A DNA stretch of 64,000 nt from an uncultured Oscillospiraceae bacterium (GTDB taxonomy: Bacteria > Bacillota > Clostridia > Oscillospirales > Ruminococcaceae): contig CASEAH010000011.1 in assembly GCA_949285935.1 (NCBI GenBank), positions 1 to 64,000 of the forward strand, read 5' to 3'. Both the position numbers and the translations under genes were made by a program. The notes under the pieces are model-generated. The model did no database searches, was not told the DNA's origin, and saw nothing but the letters and a program-made list of their open reading frames with translations. Shown here in pieces: positions 27,376 through 34,941 of this stretch. The first letter of the stretch is position 1, and each line of letters opens with the position of its first letter.

Positions 27376-28010
27376 CACTTTGCCCTTCTGATGGGGTGAC
27401 GGATAACGGTTTTCAGCCGCTCCGGCTTGCACCGCCGCACATCGCTTAAATAAATCTCATGGTGGAACCGGCTTTCCCCGAAGTCCGCCTCATAACCCTG
27501 GGCCGTGGCATATTCTTCCATGGCGGCCACGGTGGCGGGTTCATCATCATAGGGGCCTATGTGCATACACTGGACGCACAGGCCTTCCTCCCAGGGGAAA
27601 AACGCCACCTGGGAGAGATCCCGCTGCTTCTTTTCCGCGGCCTCCCGGATAGCCCAGTCAAAGACCTCTTTCGTCACAAATTCCGGCAGGCGGATGAGGG
27701 AGATCCACTGAAAATCCCTTTTATGGGCGTAGTCCACCCCCTGGACGCCCTCCTGCCACCACAGACCCTCCAGGGGCGGTACCACATAGTCAAAGTAGCC
27801 CTCCGGCTTGTGCTTGCCCATCTTACTCATTTTGATGGCGAAGGCCACGGCATAAAGCATTCCCAGGGCCTGCTTGTAAGCGCCGTTTTCCTCGTTGGGA
27901 TCGCCCTGGCCCCGCACTGCCAGAAAATTCATGGCGGGCACGGTGACAATGCCCGGCGTTCTGGGCGGCAAATAGAACTCCTTATATTCTTTCTTGTAAT
28001 CAAAGGGCAT
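27375..28010 (-). CDS. GyrI-like small-molecule-binding protein
   Basis: A 211-residue stand-alone GyrI-like domain protein, starting PFDYKKEYKEFYLPPRTPGIVTVPAM with the typical FLAVRGQGDPN turn and a C-terminal half ending FHHEIYLSDVRRCKPERLKTVIRHPI. Members bind small molecules and have been linked to drug tolerance, and some hydrolyse toxins. The ATG at 28010 lies eight bases after GGAGG and is chosen; another ATG at 28016 overlaps the previous stop (ATGA) but is too near the ribosome site. Part of a tight minus-strand operon. Confidence 0.8.
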   Translation of the reverse strand: MPFDYKKEYKEFYLPPRTPGIVTVPAMNFLAVRGQGDPNEENGAYKQALGMLYAVAFAIKMSKMGKHKPEGYFDYVVPPLEGLWWQEGVQGVDYAHKRDFQWISLIRLPEFVTKEVFDWAIREAAEKKQRDLSQVAFFPWEEGLCVQCMHIGPYDDEPATVAAMEEYATAQGYEADFGESRFHHEIYLSDVRRCKPERLKTVIRHPIRRAK

Positions 28011-28012
28011 GG

Positions 28013-28336
28013 TCATTTCCTCCGCTTTTTTGGGGGATTGCTTCCCAGCGCCTCACAGGTGATGCGCGTAAGTTCCGTCATCTGTTCCCGATCCTCCACA
28101 TCCTCCACCAGGAAGGAGTCTTTGGCTCCCTCATAGGGCGGGGCCTTGGGCAGGTCGGGGAATGCCGCTTCCCCCTGGGGAGTGACCTTTACAAAAAGCT
28201 GATCGTCGCAGATGACGGCAAAAAACACATTGTTGCAGTAAAGGCCGTATTCACCGAACATTTTCCGGGTGCGGATGGCTCCGGCCTCCTGCAGCTGCTC
28301 AGCCACATAGTTCACAAAATCCGGATGAGACGCCAT
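28013..28336 (-). CDS. TfoX N-terminal-domain protein
   Basis: A 107-residue protein equal to the N-terminal TfoX/Sxy domain (TRKMFGEYGLYCNNVFFAVICDDQLFVKV, then ALGSNPPKKRRK). The Sxy C-terminal domain is absent, as in many Firmicute and actinobacterial copies whose role is unknown; control of competence should not be assumed. ATG at 28336 with AGGAGG seven bases before. It follows the WYL regulator by one base and overlaps the next gene. Confidence 0.85.
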   Translation of the reverse strand: MASHPDFVNYVAEQLQEAGAIRTRKMFGEYGLYCNNVFFAVICDDQLFVKVTPQGEAAFPDLPKAPPYEGAKDSFLVEDVEDREQMTELTRITCEALGSNPPKKRRK

Positions 28337-28337
28337 G

Positions 28338-29246
28338 TCAATTCCTCCTGTAACGGACGGCCAGTGTTTTGGTCAAATCCCTAAGTCTTTCCCGCAGCTC
28401 TTCCGGCTGCAGCAGTTCCGCCTTGTCTCCAAAGGTCAGGACCCAACTGAGTACGCTGTCCGCGTCAGGAAATCCGCCGGTAAAGCGCAGCCTGCCATCC
28501 GGCTCCATCGTGAAGCGGTCCGCACCGTACTCCTCCACCAGCCGCCAGCGACAGGCCGGTTCAAACAGAACGGTGACCTGATATTTCACGGGAAAGACCC
28601 GTTCCGGCTCCAGGCTGGGCAGCGGTGCACAGCGAGGGGTGAAGGGTTCGCCGGTGGTAAGTTCCGTCATGCGGTTGAGTTTAAAAAGGCGGAAATCCTT
28701 CCGCATCTGGCACCAGCCCCACACATACCAGGCAGACCAGTGGAACACCAGGTAGTAGGGTTCGACGGTGCGGACCGACTCCCCTTTGGGGGAAAAATAG
28801 GTAAAATGGATGGTGCGGTGCTGCTCAATGGCCCCCTGAATGAGCTCAATCTTTGGCGGCAGGCTGGTCTTGTACCAGGATGAGAGATCAATGAGCATGT
28901 GGGCGCCGCCGGGCACCAATCCTCCTGTCCCGGCGGACAGCTTCTCCATCAGCTGGGCATAGCGCCGGGTACCGCTGACGCTGTCCAGGCTCCGCAGCCC
29001 TGCCAGAATGGCCTGCATCTCCGGATCGGTTAGCACTGTACGATCCACCCGGTAGCCCTCCACGATGGAAATGCCGCCGCCCGCGCCCTGGGCGGTGGAG
29101 ATGGGAATGCCCGCCCGGCACAGGGACTCGATGTCCCGCTGGATGGTCCGGCGGGATACCTCGAACTGCTCCGCCAGCTCCGGGGCGGTGACCTTTTCCC
29201 GTTGAAGCAGGATGGACAGGATGCCAATGAGCCGTTCCATCTTCAT
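28338..29246 (-). CDS. WYL-domain (YafY-type) transcriptional regulator
   Basis: A 302-residue regulator: N-terminal winged helix (MERLIGILSILLQREKVTAPE, SRRTIQRDIESLCRAGIP) and a WYL domain from about residue 140 (EPYYLVFHWSAWYVWGWCQ, RLFKLNRMTEL) followed by its C-terminal extension. The WYL motif is matched as WYVWG. It heads the operon WYL-TfoX-GyrI-GNAT/SnoaL-DUF3795-SRPBCC and is the likely controller. ATG at 29246; an in-frame GTG nine bases earlier is possible. Its leader shares a promoter segment with that of the response regulator at 21.4 kb. Confidence 0.88.
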   Translation of the reverse strand: MKMERLIGILSILLQREKVTAPELAEQFEVSRRTIQRDIESLCRAGIPISTAQGAGGGISIVEGYRVDRTVLTDPEMQAILAGLRSLDSVSGTRRYAQLMEKLSAGTGGLVPGGAHMLIDLSSWYKTSLPPKIELIQGAIEQHRTIHFTYFSPKGESVRTVEPYYLVFHWSAWYVWGWCQMRKDFRLFKLNRMTELTTGEPFTPRCAPLPSLEPERVFPVKYQVTVLFEPACRWRLVEEYGADRFTMEPDGRLRFTGGFPDADSVLSWVLTFGDKAELLQPEELRERLRDLTKTLAVRYRRN

Positions 29247-29275
29247 AGGATGCACCGCCTTTCCTGTTTTTTGGC

Positions 29276-29392
29276 ATGATACCGCCGCAGCGGCACCGGA
29301 GTGGAATCACGCCATGGCTTTGGGCTGCCCTGCGGGTGAGAAAACCGGCTGGGAATCAAGGTATCATCACCGTTCTGCGGCTATTATACCAT
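29276..29392 (-). promoter_or_regulatory. Promoter-leader of the WYL operon, related to 21448-21568
   Basis: On the minus strand it begins ATGGTATAATAGCCGC (TATAAT at 29383-29388) and ends GGTGCCGCTGCGGCGG then TATCAT. Both ends match the element before the response regulator; a CCGGTTTTCT and a GC-rich hairpin are common in the middle. The start codon lies about 30 bases downstream. Confidence 0.5.
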
Positions 29393-29429
29393 AAGAACGT
29401 GACAGCTGTCTGTCATGTTCCTTTTTGCC

Positions 29430-29458
29430 TTGTGCTTTTTATAATTCTTGGGTACAAT
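29430..29458 (+). promoter_or_regulatory. Sigma-A promoter of the DHFR-like/GNAT operon
   Basis: TTGTGC (29430-29435), 17 bases, TACAAT (29453-29458), 21 bases before the start codon of the reductase gene. Confidence 0.65.
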
Positions 29459-29479
29459 AGGGGCAACGGAGGGATGGTC

Positions 29480-30010
29480 ATGGGAAAAATCGTGCTATAT
29501 CTCGCCATGAGCGTGGACGGATATATTGCGGACGAGCAGGGCGGCGTGGGCTGGCTGGTGGGCGACGGCAGCAAGCCGGATGCTCCCGGCAGTTACCCGG
29601 CATTTTGGGATACGGTGGACGCCATTGTCATGGGATGGACCACCTATCACCAGCTTGTCACGGAGCTTTCCCCGGACAGCTGGCCCTATGAAGACCGCCC
29701 CTGTTATGTGGTGACCCACCGGCAGGAAGAAGATCGGGAGGACATTTTCTTCTGGAACGGGGAGCTGACTGTCCTGGTGGACAAGCTGAAAGCGGAGCAT
29801 GCGGGCAACGTCTGGATCTGCGGCGGTGCATCCGTGGCCGGGCAGCTTTTAAGAAAAGGCCTCATCGATAAACTGTGGCTGTCCATCATCCCCACAGTAC
29901 TGGGCAAAGGCGTGGGGTTGTTTCCGGAGCTTCCTCAGGAACTGCCGCTGAAGCTGGTGGGAACAGAACATTGGAACGGTATCGTGGATCTGATATACGA
30001 AAAGCGGTGA
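29480..30010 (+). CDS. Dihydrofolate-reductase-like (RibD C-terminal) protein
   Basis: A 176-residue NADPH-dependent reductase-like protein of the RibD_C family. Seen: LYLAMSVDGYIADEQGGVGWL at the start, MGWTTYHQL, the nucleotide-binding phrase NVWICGGASVAGQLL and the C-terminal WLSIIPTVLGKGVGLF. Such single-domain homologues (YyaP/YwjB-like) have no proved substrate and are not true folate reductases. The ATG at 29480 is six bases after GGAGGG. First gene of a plus-strand operon with two acetyltransferases. Confidence 0.85.
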   Translation: MGKIVLYLAMSVDGYIADEQGGVGWLVGDGSKPDAPGSYPAFWDTVDAIVMGWTTYHQLVTELSPDSWPYEDRPCYVVTHRQEEDREDIFFWNGELTVLVDKLKAEHAGNVWICGGASVAGQLLRKGLIDKLWLSIIPTVLGKGVGLFPELPQELPLKLVGTEHWNGIVDLIYEKR

Positions 30011-30016
30011 CAAACG

Positions 30017-30766
30017 ATGCGTGATCAATTTATCAATCTGACGGAAGAAAATCTGGCGCAGGAGCACCTGTGCTGCATCATCCGCAGCAAAAAGCCCCAC
30101 CCCGGTGTGGAGACCAAGCGGGCCTGGCTCAGAGAGCGGCTGAAAGAAGGCCATGTGTTTCGCAAGCTGGACACCAAAGGTGTGGTGTTCATTGAGTACG
30201 CTCCGGTAGAGACTGCCTGGGTGCCGGTGGAGGGAGAAAACTTTCTCTACATCTACTGCCTGTGGGTCACCGGAGACTTCAGGGGCAAGGGATACGGCAG
30301 GCAGCTGATGGAGTACTGTCTGGCTGATGCCAGGACCAGGGGGAAATCCGGCGTGTGCATGCTGGGTGCGGAAAAGCAGAAAGCCTGGCTCTCAGACCAG
30401 GCCTTTGCGGAAAAGTATGGGTTTGAAGCGGTAGATACCACCCCGGACGGCTACCGGCTGCTGGCACTCTCCTTTGACGGAACCAAGCCCCGCTTTGCAG
30501 AGAACGTCAAACAAATGGAGATTGAACATCAGGAACTGACCATCTATTACAGCCCCCAGTGTCCCTACATCCATCAAAGTGTGGAGCTGGTATGCAAAAC
30601 TTGTCAGGAACTGGATGCCCCCTATACCCTCATTCCGGTGGATACGCTGGAAAAAGCCAAGGCTTTGCCCTGTGTGTTCAACAACTGGGCAGTATTTTAT
30701 CGAGGAAAATTCATAACAGTGAATCTGATGGACGCCGCCGCGCTGAAGCGGCTTTTGAAAAGGTAA
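30017..30766 (+). CDS. GNAT acetyltransferase with YoaP-like C-terminal domain
   Basis: A 249-residue protein. Residues 1-150 form a GNAT fold with the CoA-binding WVTGDFRGKGYGRQLM block. The rest (from ELTIYYSPQCPYI) is the YoaP-like domain, which has a thioredoxin-like start with CPYI in place of CxxC and a GKFITVNLMD end. The start ATG is seven bases after the reductase stop. YoaP-type proteins have been noted near arsenic or antibiotic-synthesis genes, but a substrate is not known. Confidence 0.82.
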   Translation: MRDQFINLTEENLAQEHLCCIIRSKKPHPGVETKRAWLRERLKEGHVFRKLDTKGVVFIEYAPVETAWVPVEGENFLYIYCLWVTGDFRGKGYGRQLMEYCLADARTRGKSGVCMLGAEKQKAWLSDQAFAEKYGFEAVDTTPDGYRLLALSFDGTKPRFAENVKQMEIEHQELTIYYSPQCPYIHQSVELVCKTCQELDAPYTLIPVDTLEKAKALPCVFNNWAVFYRGKFITVNLMDAAALKRLLKR

Positions 30767-30774
30767 GGTGCGCC

Positions 30775-31218
30775 ATGGAAATCAAAAAAGTGGAAACCAA
30801 TAAAAAGCAGTACCTTGATTTGCTTCTGTTGGCAGACGAGCAGGAGAACATGATCGACCTCTATCTGGAGCGGGGAACCATGTATGTGCTGGAGGACGAT
30901 GGAGTCAAGGCCGAATGTGTGGTGACTGACGAAGGCGACGGCATCCTGGAACTGAAAAATATCGCTGTTGAGCCGGACTTTCAGGGCAAAGGCTATGGAA
31001 AAGCCCTGATGGATTACATCATCCAAGCCTACATGGGACAGTATACGGTGCTGCAGGTAGGCACCGGGGACAGCCCCTCCACCATCCCGTTTTACGAATC
31101 CTGCGGCTTTCGCAGGCACCACTTGGTCAAGAACTTTTTCACCGACCACTACGACCATCCCATCTACGAGTGCGGGGTTCAACTGGTGGATATGGTGTAT
31201 CTGCAAAGAGAACTATAA
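30775..31218 (+). CDS. GNAT-family N-acetyltransferase
   Basis: A 147-residue acetyltransferase with the CoA loop VEPDFQGKGYGKALMDY and the C-terminal IPFYESCGFRRHHLVKNFF. It resembles the YvbK group of small GNATs. ATG at 30775, AAGGTG upstream, nine bases after the previous gene, so it is the third gene of the operon. Confidence 0.82.
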   Translation: MEIKKVETNKKQYLDLLLLADEQENMIDLYLERGTMYVLEDDGVKAECVVTDEGDGILELKNIAVEPDFQGKGYGKALMDYIIQAYMGQYTVLQVGTGDSPSTIPFYESCGFRRHHLVKNFFTDHYDHPIYECGVQLVDMVYLQREL

Positions 31219-31222
31219 AAAG

Positions 31223-31245
31223 CGGAGTGCCTGTCGGGCGCTCCG
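31223..31245 (+). terminator. Terminator of the DHFR-like/GNAT operon
   Basis: CGGAG-GCC pairs with GGC-CTCCG around TGTC, followed by TTTTCTGC, a few bases past the last stop. Confidence 0.7.
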
Positions 31246-31256
31246 TTTTCTGCTAC

Positions 31257-31572
31257 TTATCCTTCGGTCTGCTGTGCAAGAAATGCTTCTATGGCCTCTG
31301 CTGCTCCTCCGCAGTGATGGCGGCCGAAGGATCGCCCTTCTGCTGGCCGTAATTGTCCAACCGGGCGTGGTTGCCGCCCTCAATCTCTACAATGTTTTCC
31401 GTGTAGCCGATGTGGTCCTCCACGCTCTGGTTGAGGGAACCGCAGTTGGTCAGGGTATCTTCATCCGGATAATTGCCATCGATGTGGGGCCCATCAGAGT
31501 GAGTCCGTCGACCTGGCGAGGATGGTCTGAGGAAAACCTGGATGCCATGGCGCCGCCCTCCGAATGCCGGCT
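31257..31572 (-). pseudogene. Alpha/beta hydrolase pseudogene
   Basis: On the minus strand the pieces HSEGGAMASRFSSDHPRQVDGL (nucleophile elbow, G-x-S-x-G with Ser-Glu-Gly-Gly in place), VEIEGGNHARLDNYGQQKGD (catalytic His region) and EAIEAFLAQQ lie in three different frames, with a stretch lost in the middle. They match a family of serine hydrolases with the phrase IEGGNHAQFG. Frameshifts, an internal deletion and no start show that the gene is dead. Confidence 0.7.
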
Positions 31573-31759
31573 ATGCAAAAGAGTGCGTATTCCCCTCTAA
31601 ATTCGGTGCGGCTGGTGGCACGCTGCGGAGTGGAAAACCAAACCCATGCCCTGTCCCCGAAGATAGAAGCATTTTTCAAGGGTGAAAAAGGGCGGCAGGT
31701 ATTATCCGGCAGAAAAGACAACAGGGAAAGGAAACCGTAAAACAGGAACAATACACATG

Positions 31760-31785
31760 GGGGGTGTATCAAACGATACGCCCCC
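31760..31785 (-). terminator. Hairpin after the small membrane protein gene
   Basis: GGGGGTGTATC (31760-31770) pairs with GATACGCCCCC (31775-31785). It lies 13 bases beyond the minus-strand stop; the tail is weakly U-rich. Confidence 0.5.
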
Positions 31786-31798
31786 TTCTGTCATATAT

Positions 31799-32053
31799 TT
31801 ATTCACCCTGTCCGTCAATGTGCCGCAGCAGCTCGGATATAACATAAGTTGCTGCGGTTGAAATGACCGCACCAATACAGCACGCGGGGAGCCAACGCAT
31901 GGCATCCATTATTTCTCTTTGAGCTTCATAATCATTGGTAGTATAACTGCTATTGCTTTTAAAAAAAAGAATAATCGTAATGATCCACAAGATTACAGAT
32001 AGAATTGGGAAAATATATTTCCATAAATTATCTCCAAATTTGCTTTCTTTCAC
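31799..32053 (-). CDS. Small two-segment membrane protein, function unknown
   Basis: An 84-residue protein with two predicted membrane segments, YIFPILSVILWIITIILFF and WLPACCIGAVISTAATYVI, a charged loop of about 22 residues between them (SSYTTNDYEAQREIMDAM) and a short C-terminal tail. The GTG at 32053 is taken as the start (GAGGTG seven bases upstream); an ATG seven codons earlier lacks a ribosome site. No family is recognised. It is AT-richer than neighbours, as expected for a recent arrival. Confidence 0.6.
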   Translation of the reverse strand: MKESKFGDNLWKYIFPILSVILWIITIILFFKSNSSYTTNDYEAQREIMDAMRWLPACCIGAVISTAATYVISELLRHIDGQGE

Positions 32054-32187
32054 CGCTGTGCACCTCATTTCCAATCGTGCTTGTTGGTAATAGAAACATC
32101 ATGGTCAAAAGGTCAAATTCGCTTTTTACAAATCATCCATGTATGCAAAGCCACTGGGCGAATGGCCATATGCGGCAGAAATTAAAG

Positions 32188-32214
32188 CCCCCGGAGCCGC
32201 AGTGACCCCGGGGG
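32188..32214 (-). terminator. Terminator of the transketolase operon
   Basis: CCCCCGG pairs with CCGGGGG across a 13-base internal segment and is followed on the minus strand by CTTTAATTTC, 15 bases past the stop. Confidence 0.6.
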
Positions 32215-32228
32215 TAAGGAAGACAAAA

Positions 32229-33173
32229 TTATTTTTTCCGGGAGATGGCCTTGCGGACCGCTGCCACAATATGGCCTGCGGTAAGACCGTATTTCTCCAT
32301 CAGCTCAGCCGGTTTGCCGGACTCACCAAAGCTGTCCTGTACCGCCACCATTTCCAGGGGAGCGGGGCAATGGAGCGCCATGTACTCCGCCACCGCGCCG
32401 CCCAGGCCGCCGGTGACCTGATGCTCTTCTGCAGTGACCACCGCGCCGGTCTTAGCCACCATTTTGCTGACGCAGTCGCCATCCAGAGGCTTGACGGTAT
32501 GCATGTTCACTACCGAGATCTCTACACCTTCGGCGGACAGGGTTTTGGCCGCTTCCAGCGCCTCGTAAACCATAGCGCCGTTGGCAAAGACCACCGCGTC
32601 ATCGCCCTCCCGCAGGACGTTGGCCACGCCCAGGGTGAAGGGGGTGTTCTCATCGGTAATGGTGGGAACTGCCTCACGGCCAAAGCGAATAAAGCAGGGG
32701 CCTTCCACAGCAGCTACTGCCAGTGTGGCCTTTTCAGTCTCCAGAGCGTCGCAGGGGACTACTACCCGCATATTGGGCAGTACCCGCATCAGAGCCACAT
32801 CCTCCAGGGACTGATGGGTGGCGCCGTCGGGGCCCACCGAGATACCGGCATGAGCGCCGGCCAGTTTAACGTTCAGCTTATTGTAGCAGACCGTGGTGCG
32901 GATCTGATCCCAGGCCCGGCCCGCCAGGAACACACAGTAGGTGGTGGCAAAGGGAATCATTCCCGCCAGAGCAAAGCCCGCGGCGGTGCCCACCATATCC
33001 TGCTCGGAAATACCGATATCCAGGAACTTCTCAGGGTATTTGTCCCGGATCCAGTTGGTGCGGGTGGACTTGGCCACGTCGGCGTCCAGCACCATCACTT
33101 TGTCATTGGTTTCGGCCAGCTTCAGCAGCGCCTTGCCGTATCCATCCCGCATGGGTACCATATCGTATGCCAT
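32229..33173 (-). CDS. Transketolase, C-terminal subunit
   Basis: A 314-residue protein with the pyrimidine-binding and C-terminal domains of transketolase. Seen: RDGYGKALLKLAE, DIGISEQDMVGTAAGFALAG (pyrimidine-binding Glu region), HAGISVGPDGATHQSLEDVALMR, and the C-terminal TAEEHQVTGGLGGAV. With the upstream gene it makes a split transketolase, a form common in Clostridia, and works in the non-oxidative pentose phosphate pathway (transfer of two-carbon units from ketoses to aldoses). ATG at 33173, 23 bases after the first subunit. Confidence 0.92.
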   Translation of the reverse strand: MAYDMVPMRDGYGKALLKLAETNDKVMVLDADVAKSTRTNWIRDKYPEKFLDIGISEQDMVGTAAGFALAGMIPFATTYCVFLAGRAWDQIRTTVCYNKLNVKLAGAHAGISVGPDGATHQSLEDVALMRVLPNMRVVVPCDALETEKATLAVAAVEGPCFIRFGREAVPTITDENTPFTLGVANVLREGDDAVVFANGAMVYEALEAAKTLSAEGVEISVVNMHTVKPLDGDCVSKMVAKTGAVVTAEEHQVTGGLGGAVAEYMALHCPAPLEMVAVQDSFGESGKPAELMEKYGLTAGHIVAAVRKAISRKK

Positions 33174-33196
33174 CGTTAACCTCTCCTTCCCTTCCG

Positions 33197-34021
33197 TTAC
33201 GCCCGGATCTCCGCCAGGGCCTTGGCCAGCTGCTCATCGTTGGGGGCCAGTCCATGCCAGCTGCAGTCGTTCTCCATGAAGGAAACGCCCTTGCCTTTGA
33301 TGGTATGAGCCACCAGAACGGTGGGCTTTCCCTTATAACGGGCAGCCATCCGGTAAGCGTCCATAACCTGCTCCAGATCATGGCCATCCAGTTCAATGAC
33401 GTTCCAGCCAAAGTCATGCCACTTGGCGGCCACGTCGCCGATATCCTTGATCTCCTCCACGGTGCCGTCCAGCTGTACCATGTTGCGGTCCACAATGGCG
33501 CAAAGGTTGTCCACCTTGTTATGGGCCGCGGTCATCACCGCTTCCCAAACCTGGCCTTCCTGAAGCTCTCCGTCTCCCAGCATGCAGTAGACCCGGTTGC
33601 TGCGGCCGGTCTTCTTGAAAGCCATGGCCAGGCCGTCGGCGATGGACAAGCCCTGACCCAGGGAGCCGCTGGAGCAGTCAAATCCAGGCAGGATAGAGGC
33701 ATGGGGATGTCCCTGGAGGATACTTCCCAGCTGGCGCAGGGTGCCCAGGGTCTCCACCGGGAAAAAGCCCATCCGTGCCAGAGTGCTGTAAAACACAGGG
33801 CCTACATGGCCTTTGGAAAGGATAAAGCGGTCGCGGCCTTCCCAATCGGGGTTCTTGGGATCCACCTTCATGATCCCGCTCATATACAGGCCCACCACCA
33901 ACTCCACAGCGGAGAGGGAACCGCCGGGATGGCCGGAGCCCGCCTTATGCACCATGGTAACGATATCCTCGCGCACGATCTTGCACATCTGCTGCAGACC
34001 GGCCAAATCCATATGATCCAT
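33197..34021 (-). CDS. Transketolase, N-terminal (TPP-binding) subunit
   Basis: A 274-residue subunit that binds thiamine diphosphate. Seen: KAGSGHPGGSLSAVELVVGLY, FILSKGHVGPVFYSTLA, the TPP motif LGDGELQEGQVWEAVMTAAHNKVDNLCAIVDRN (GDG at residues near 150) and HTIKGKGVSFME. ATG at 34021 with GGGCAGG. Encoded in front of the C-terminal subunit and expressed from the sigma-A promoter at 34.1 kb. Confidence 0.92.
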   Translation of the reverse strand: MDHMDLAGLQQMCKIVREDIVTMVHKAGSGHPGGSLSAVELVVGLYMSGIMKVDPKNPDWEGRDRFILSKGHVGPVFYSTLARMGFFPVETLGTLRQLGSILQGHPHASILPGFDCSSGSLGQGLSIADGLAMAFKKTGRSNRVYCMLGDGELQEGQVWEAVMTAAHNKVDNLCAIVDRNMVQLDGTVEEIKDIGDVAAKWHDFGWNVIELDGHDLEQVMDAYRMAARYKGKPTVLVAHTIKGKGVSFMENDCSWHGLAPNDEQLAKALAEIRA

Positions 34022-34090
34022 TCTGATACCTGCCCCTTTCTTTTTTGTCGGAAGGATGATATTTTTCGCCCATACAGGCTTTCTGTAAAC

Positions 34091-34119
34091 AGCCTATCAC
34101 AGCCGCCACTTTTTGTCAA
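34091..34119 (-). promoter_or_regulatory. Sigma-A promoter of the transketolase operon
   Basis: On the minus strand TTGACA (34114-34119), 17 bases, TAGGCT (34091-34096). Confidence 0.75.
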
Positions 34120-34129
34120 CAATGGATAA

Positions 34130-34457
34130 TAATTTAACTATTTTTAGGTGGATATCGCCAAAAAAATGTCATGATTCTTCCTGTCGTACCCCTTATTTTT
34201 TCTGCAGCTGCTTTTTGAGAGGAAACAAGCTCGGGGTCTGGGGACTCCAAACCCCGCCACATTCAGGAAGCTGCCTTTATCTCCTCACCTGCCCGCTTTT
34301 GAAATTTTTTTCACAGCACAGCTGTTTCCATCTTTCAGCGGCTTCGCTTTTTCCTTTTTCCCTTGCTGCCAGGGCTGGGGATCCTGCCCTTCCCGGGAGA
34401 GTCCGGCATCGCCGCGAAGCTGGAATTCGCCGCAGCCAAAAGGTCTGCCCGGTATGT
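34130..34457. other. Intergenic with one hairpin, no gene seen
   Basis: Between the transketolase promoter and the XRE gene. CGGGGT and ACCCCG (about 34232-34257) form a hairpin. No convincing gene is present. Confidence 0.4.
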
Positions 34458-34682
34458 TCAGCGTCTGGGGTAAGGCCTGGGATCGGCGGTACGTCCCAGC
34501 AAATAGTCGGTGGAAACGCCAAAGTAATCGGCCAACAGCTCCAGGCGGTGGAGGGGAAGCTCATATTTTTCACACTCATAATCGGAATAGTACTGTACCG
34601 TGGTATGAAGTATTGCCGCCACCTGAGCCTGAGTGATCCCCTTGTCTCTGCGCAGTTCCTTCAGGATATCGCCATTTTGCAT
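34458..34682 (-). CDS. Small XRE-family transcriptional regulator
   Basis: A 74-residue DNA-binding protein consisting of a helix-turn-helix: ILKELRRDKGITQAQVAAIL, TTVQYYSDYECEKYELPLHRL, and FGVSTDYLLGRT. The DYLLGRT end is a hallmark of this family. ATG at 34682 with GGTGA upstream. It is divergent from the deacetylase gene, and the repeated TCATGATAT sites between them may be its operator. Confidence 0.8.
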   Translation of the reverse strand: MQNGDILKELRRDKGITQAQVAAILHTTVQYYSDYECEKYELPLHRLELLADYFGVSTDYLLGRTADPRPYPRR

Positions 34683-34750
34683 TCCTTCACCCCACCCGGA
34701 AAAATCTCATGTTAATATTGTAGGTACCCTATATTTTGAGGCATTGAAAT

Positions 34751-34772
34751 TCATGATATTTCATGATATCAT
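34751..34772. promoter_or_regulatory. Repeated TCATGATAT, possible operator
   Basis: Two direct copies of TCATGATAT (34751-34759 and 34761-34769), the second part of the palindrome ATGATATCAT. They lie between the XRE gene and the deacetylase gene, as expected for an autoregulatory site. Confidence 0.45.
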
Positions 34773-34809
34773 AAGGACATCCTGCTTCCCCGCGCGGAAC
34801 ACGGATAAA

Positions 34810-34850
34810 CCCGGTAAAAAGGCTCTCCGCTGGAGGGCCTTTTTGCCGGG
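34810..34850. terminator. Symmetric hairpin upstream of the deacetylase gene
   Basis: CCCGG-AAAAAGGC-CTCC pairs with GGAG-GCCTTTTT-CCGGG. The T-run lies within the outer stem, not after it, so it may be an attenuator of the deacetylase or a terminator, not surely either. Confidence 0.45.
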
Positions 34851-34941
34851 TATGGGGACAAACCTTCCTTACATATACTCCCACAGGATCAAGTTACGGC
34901 CGGAGAAAGCCTCTTTTCCCGCCGGACGAGGAGCTGATTGC

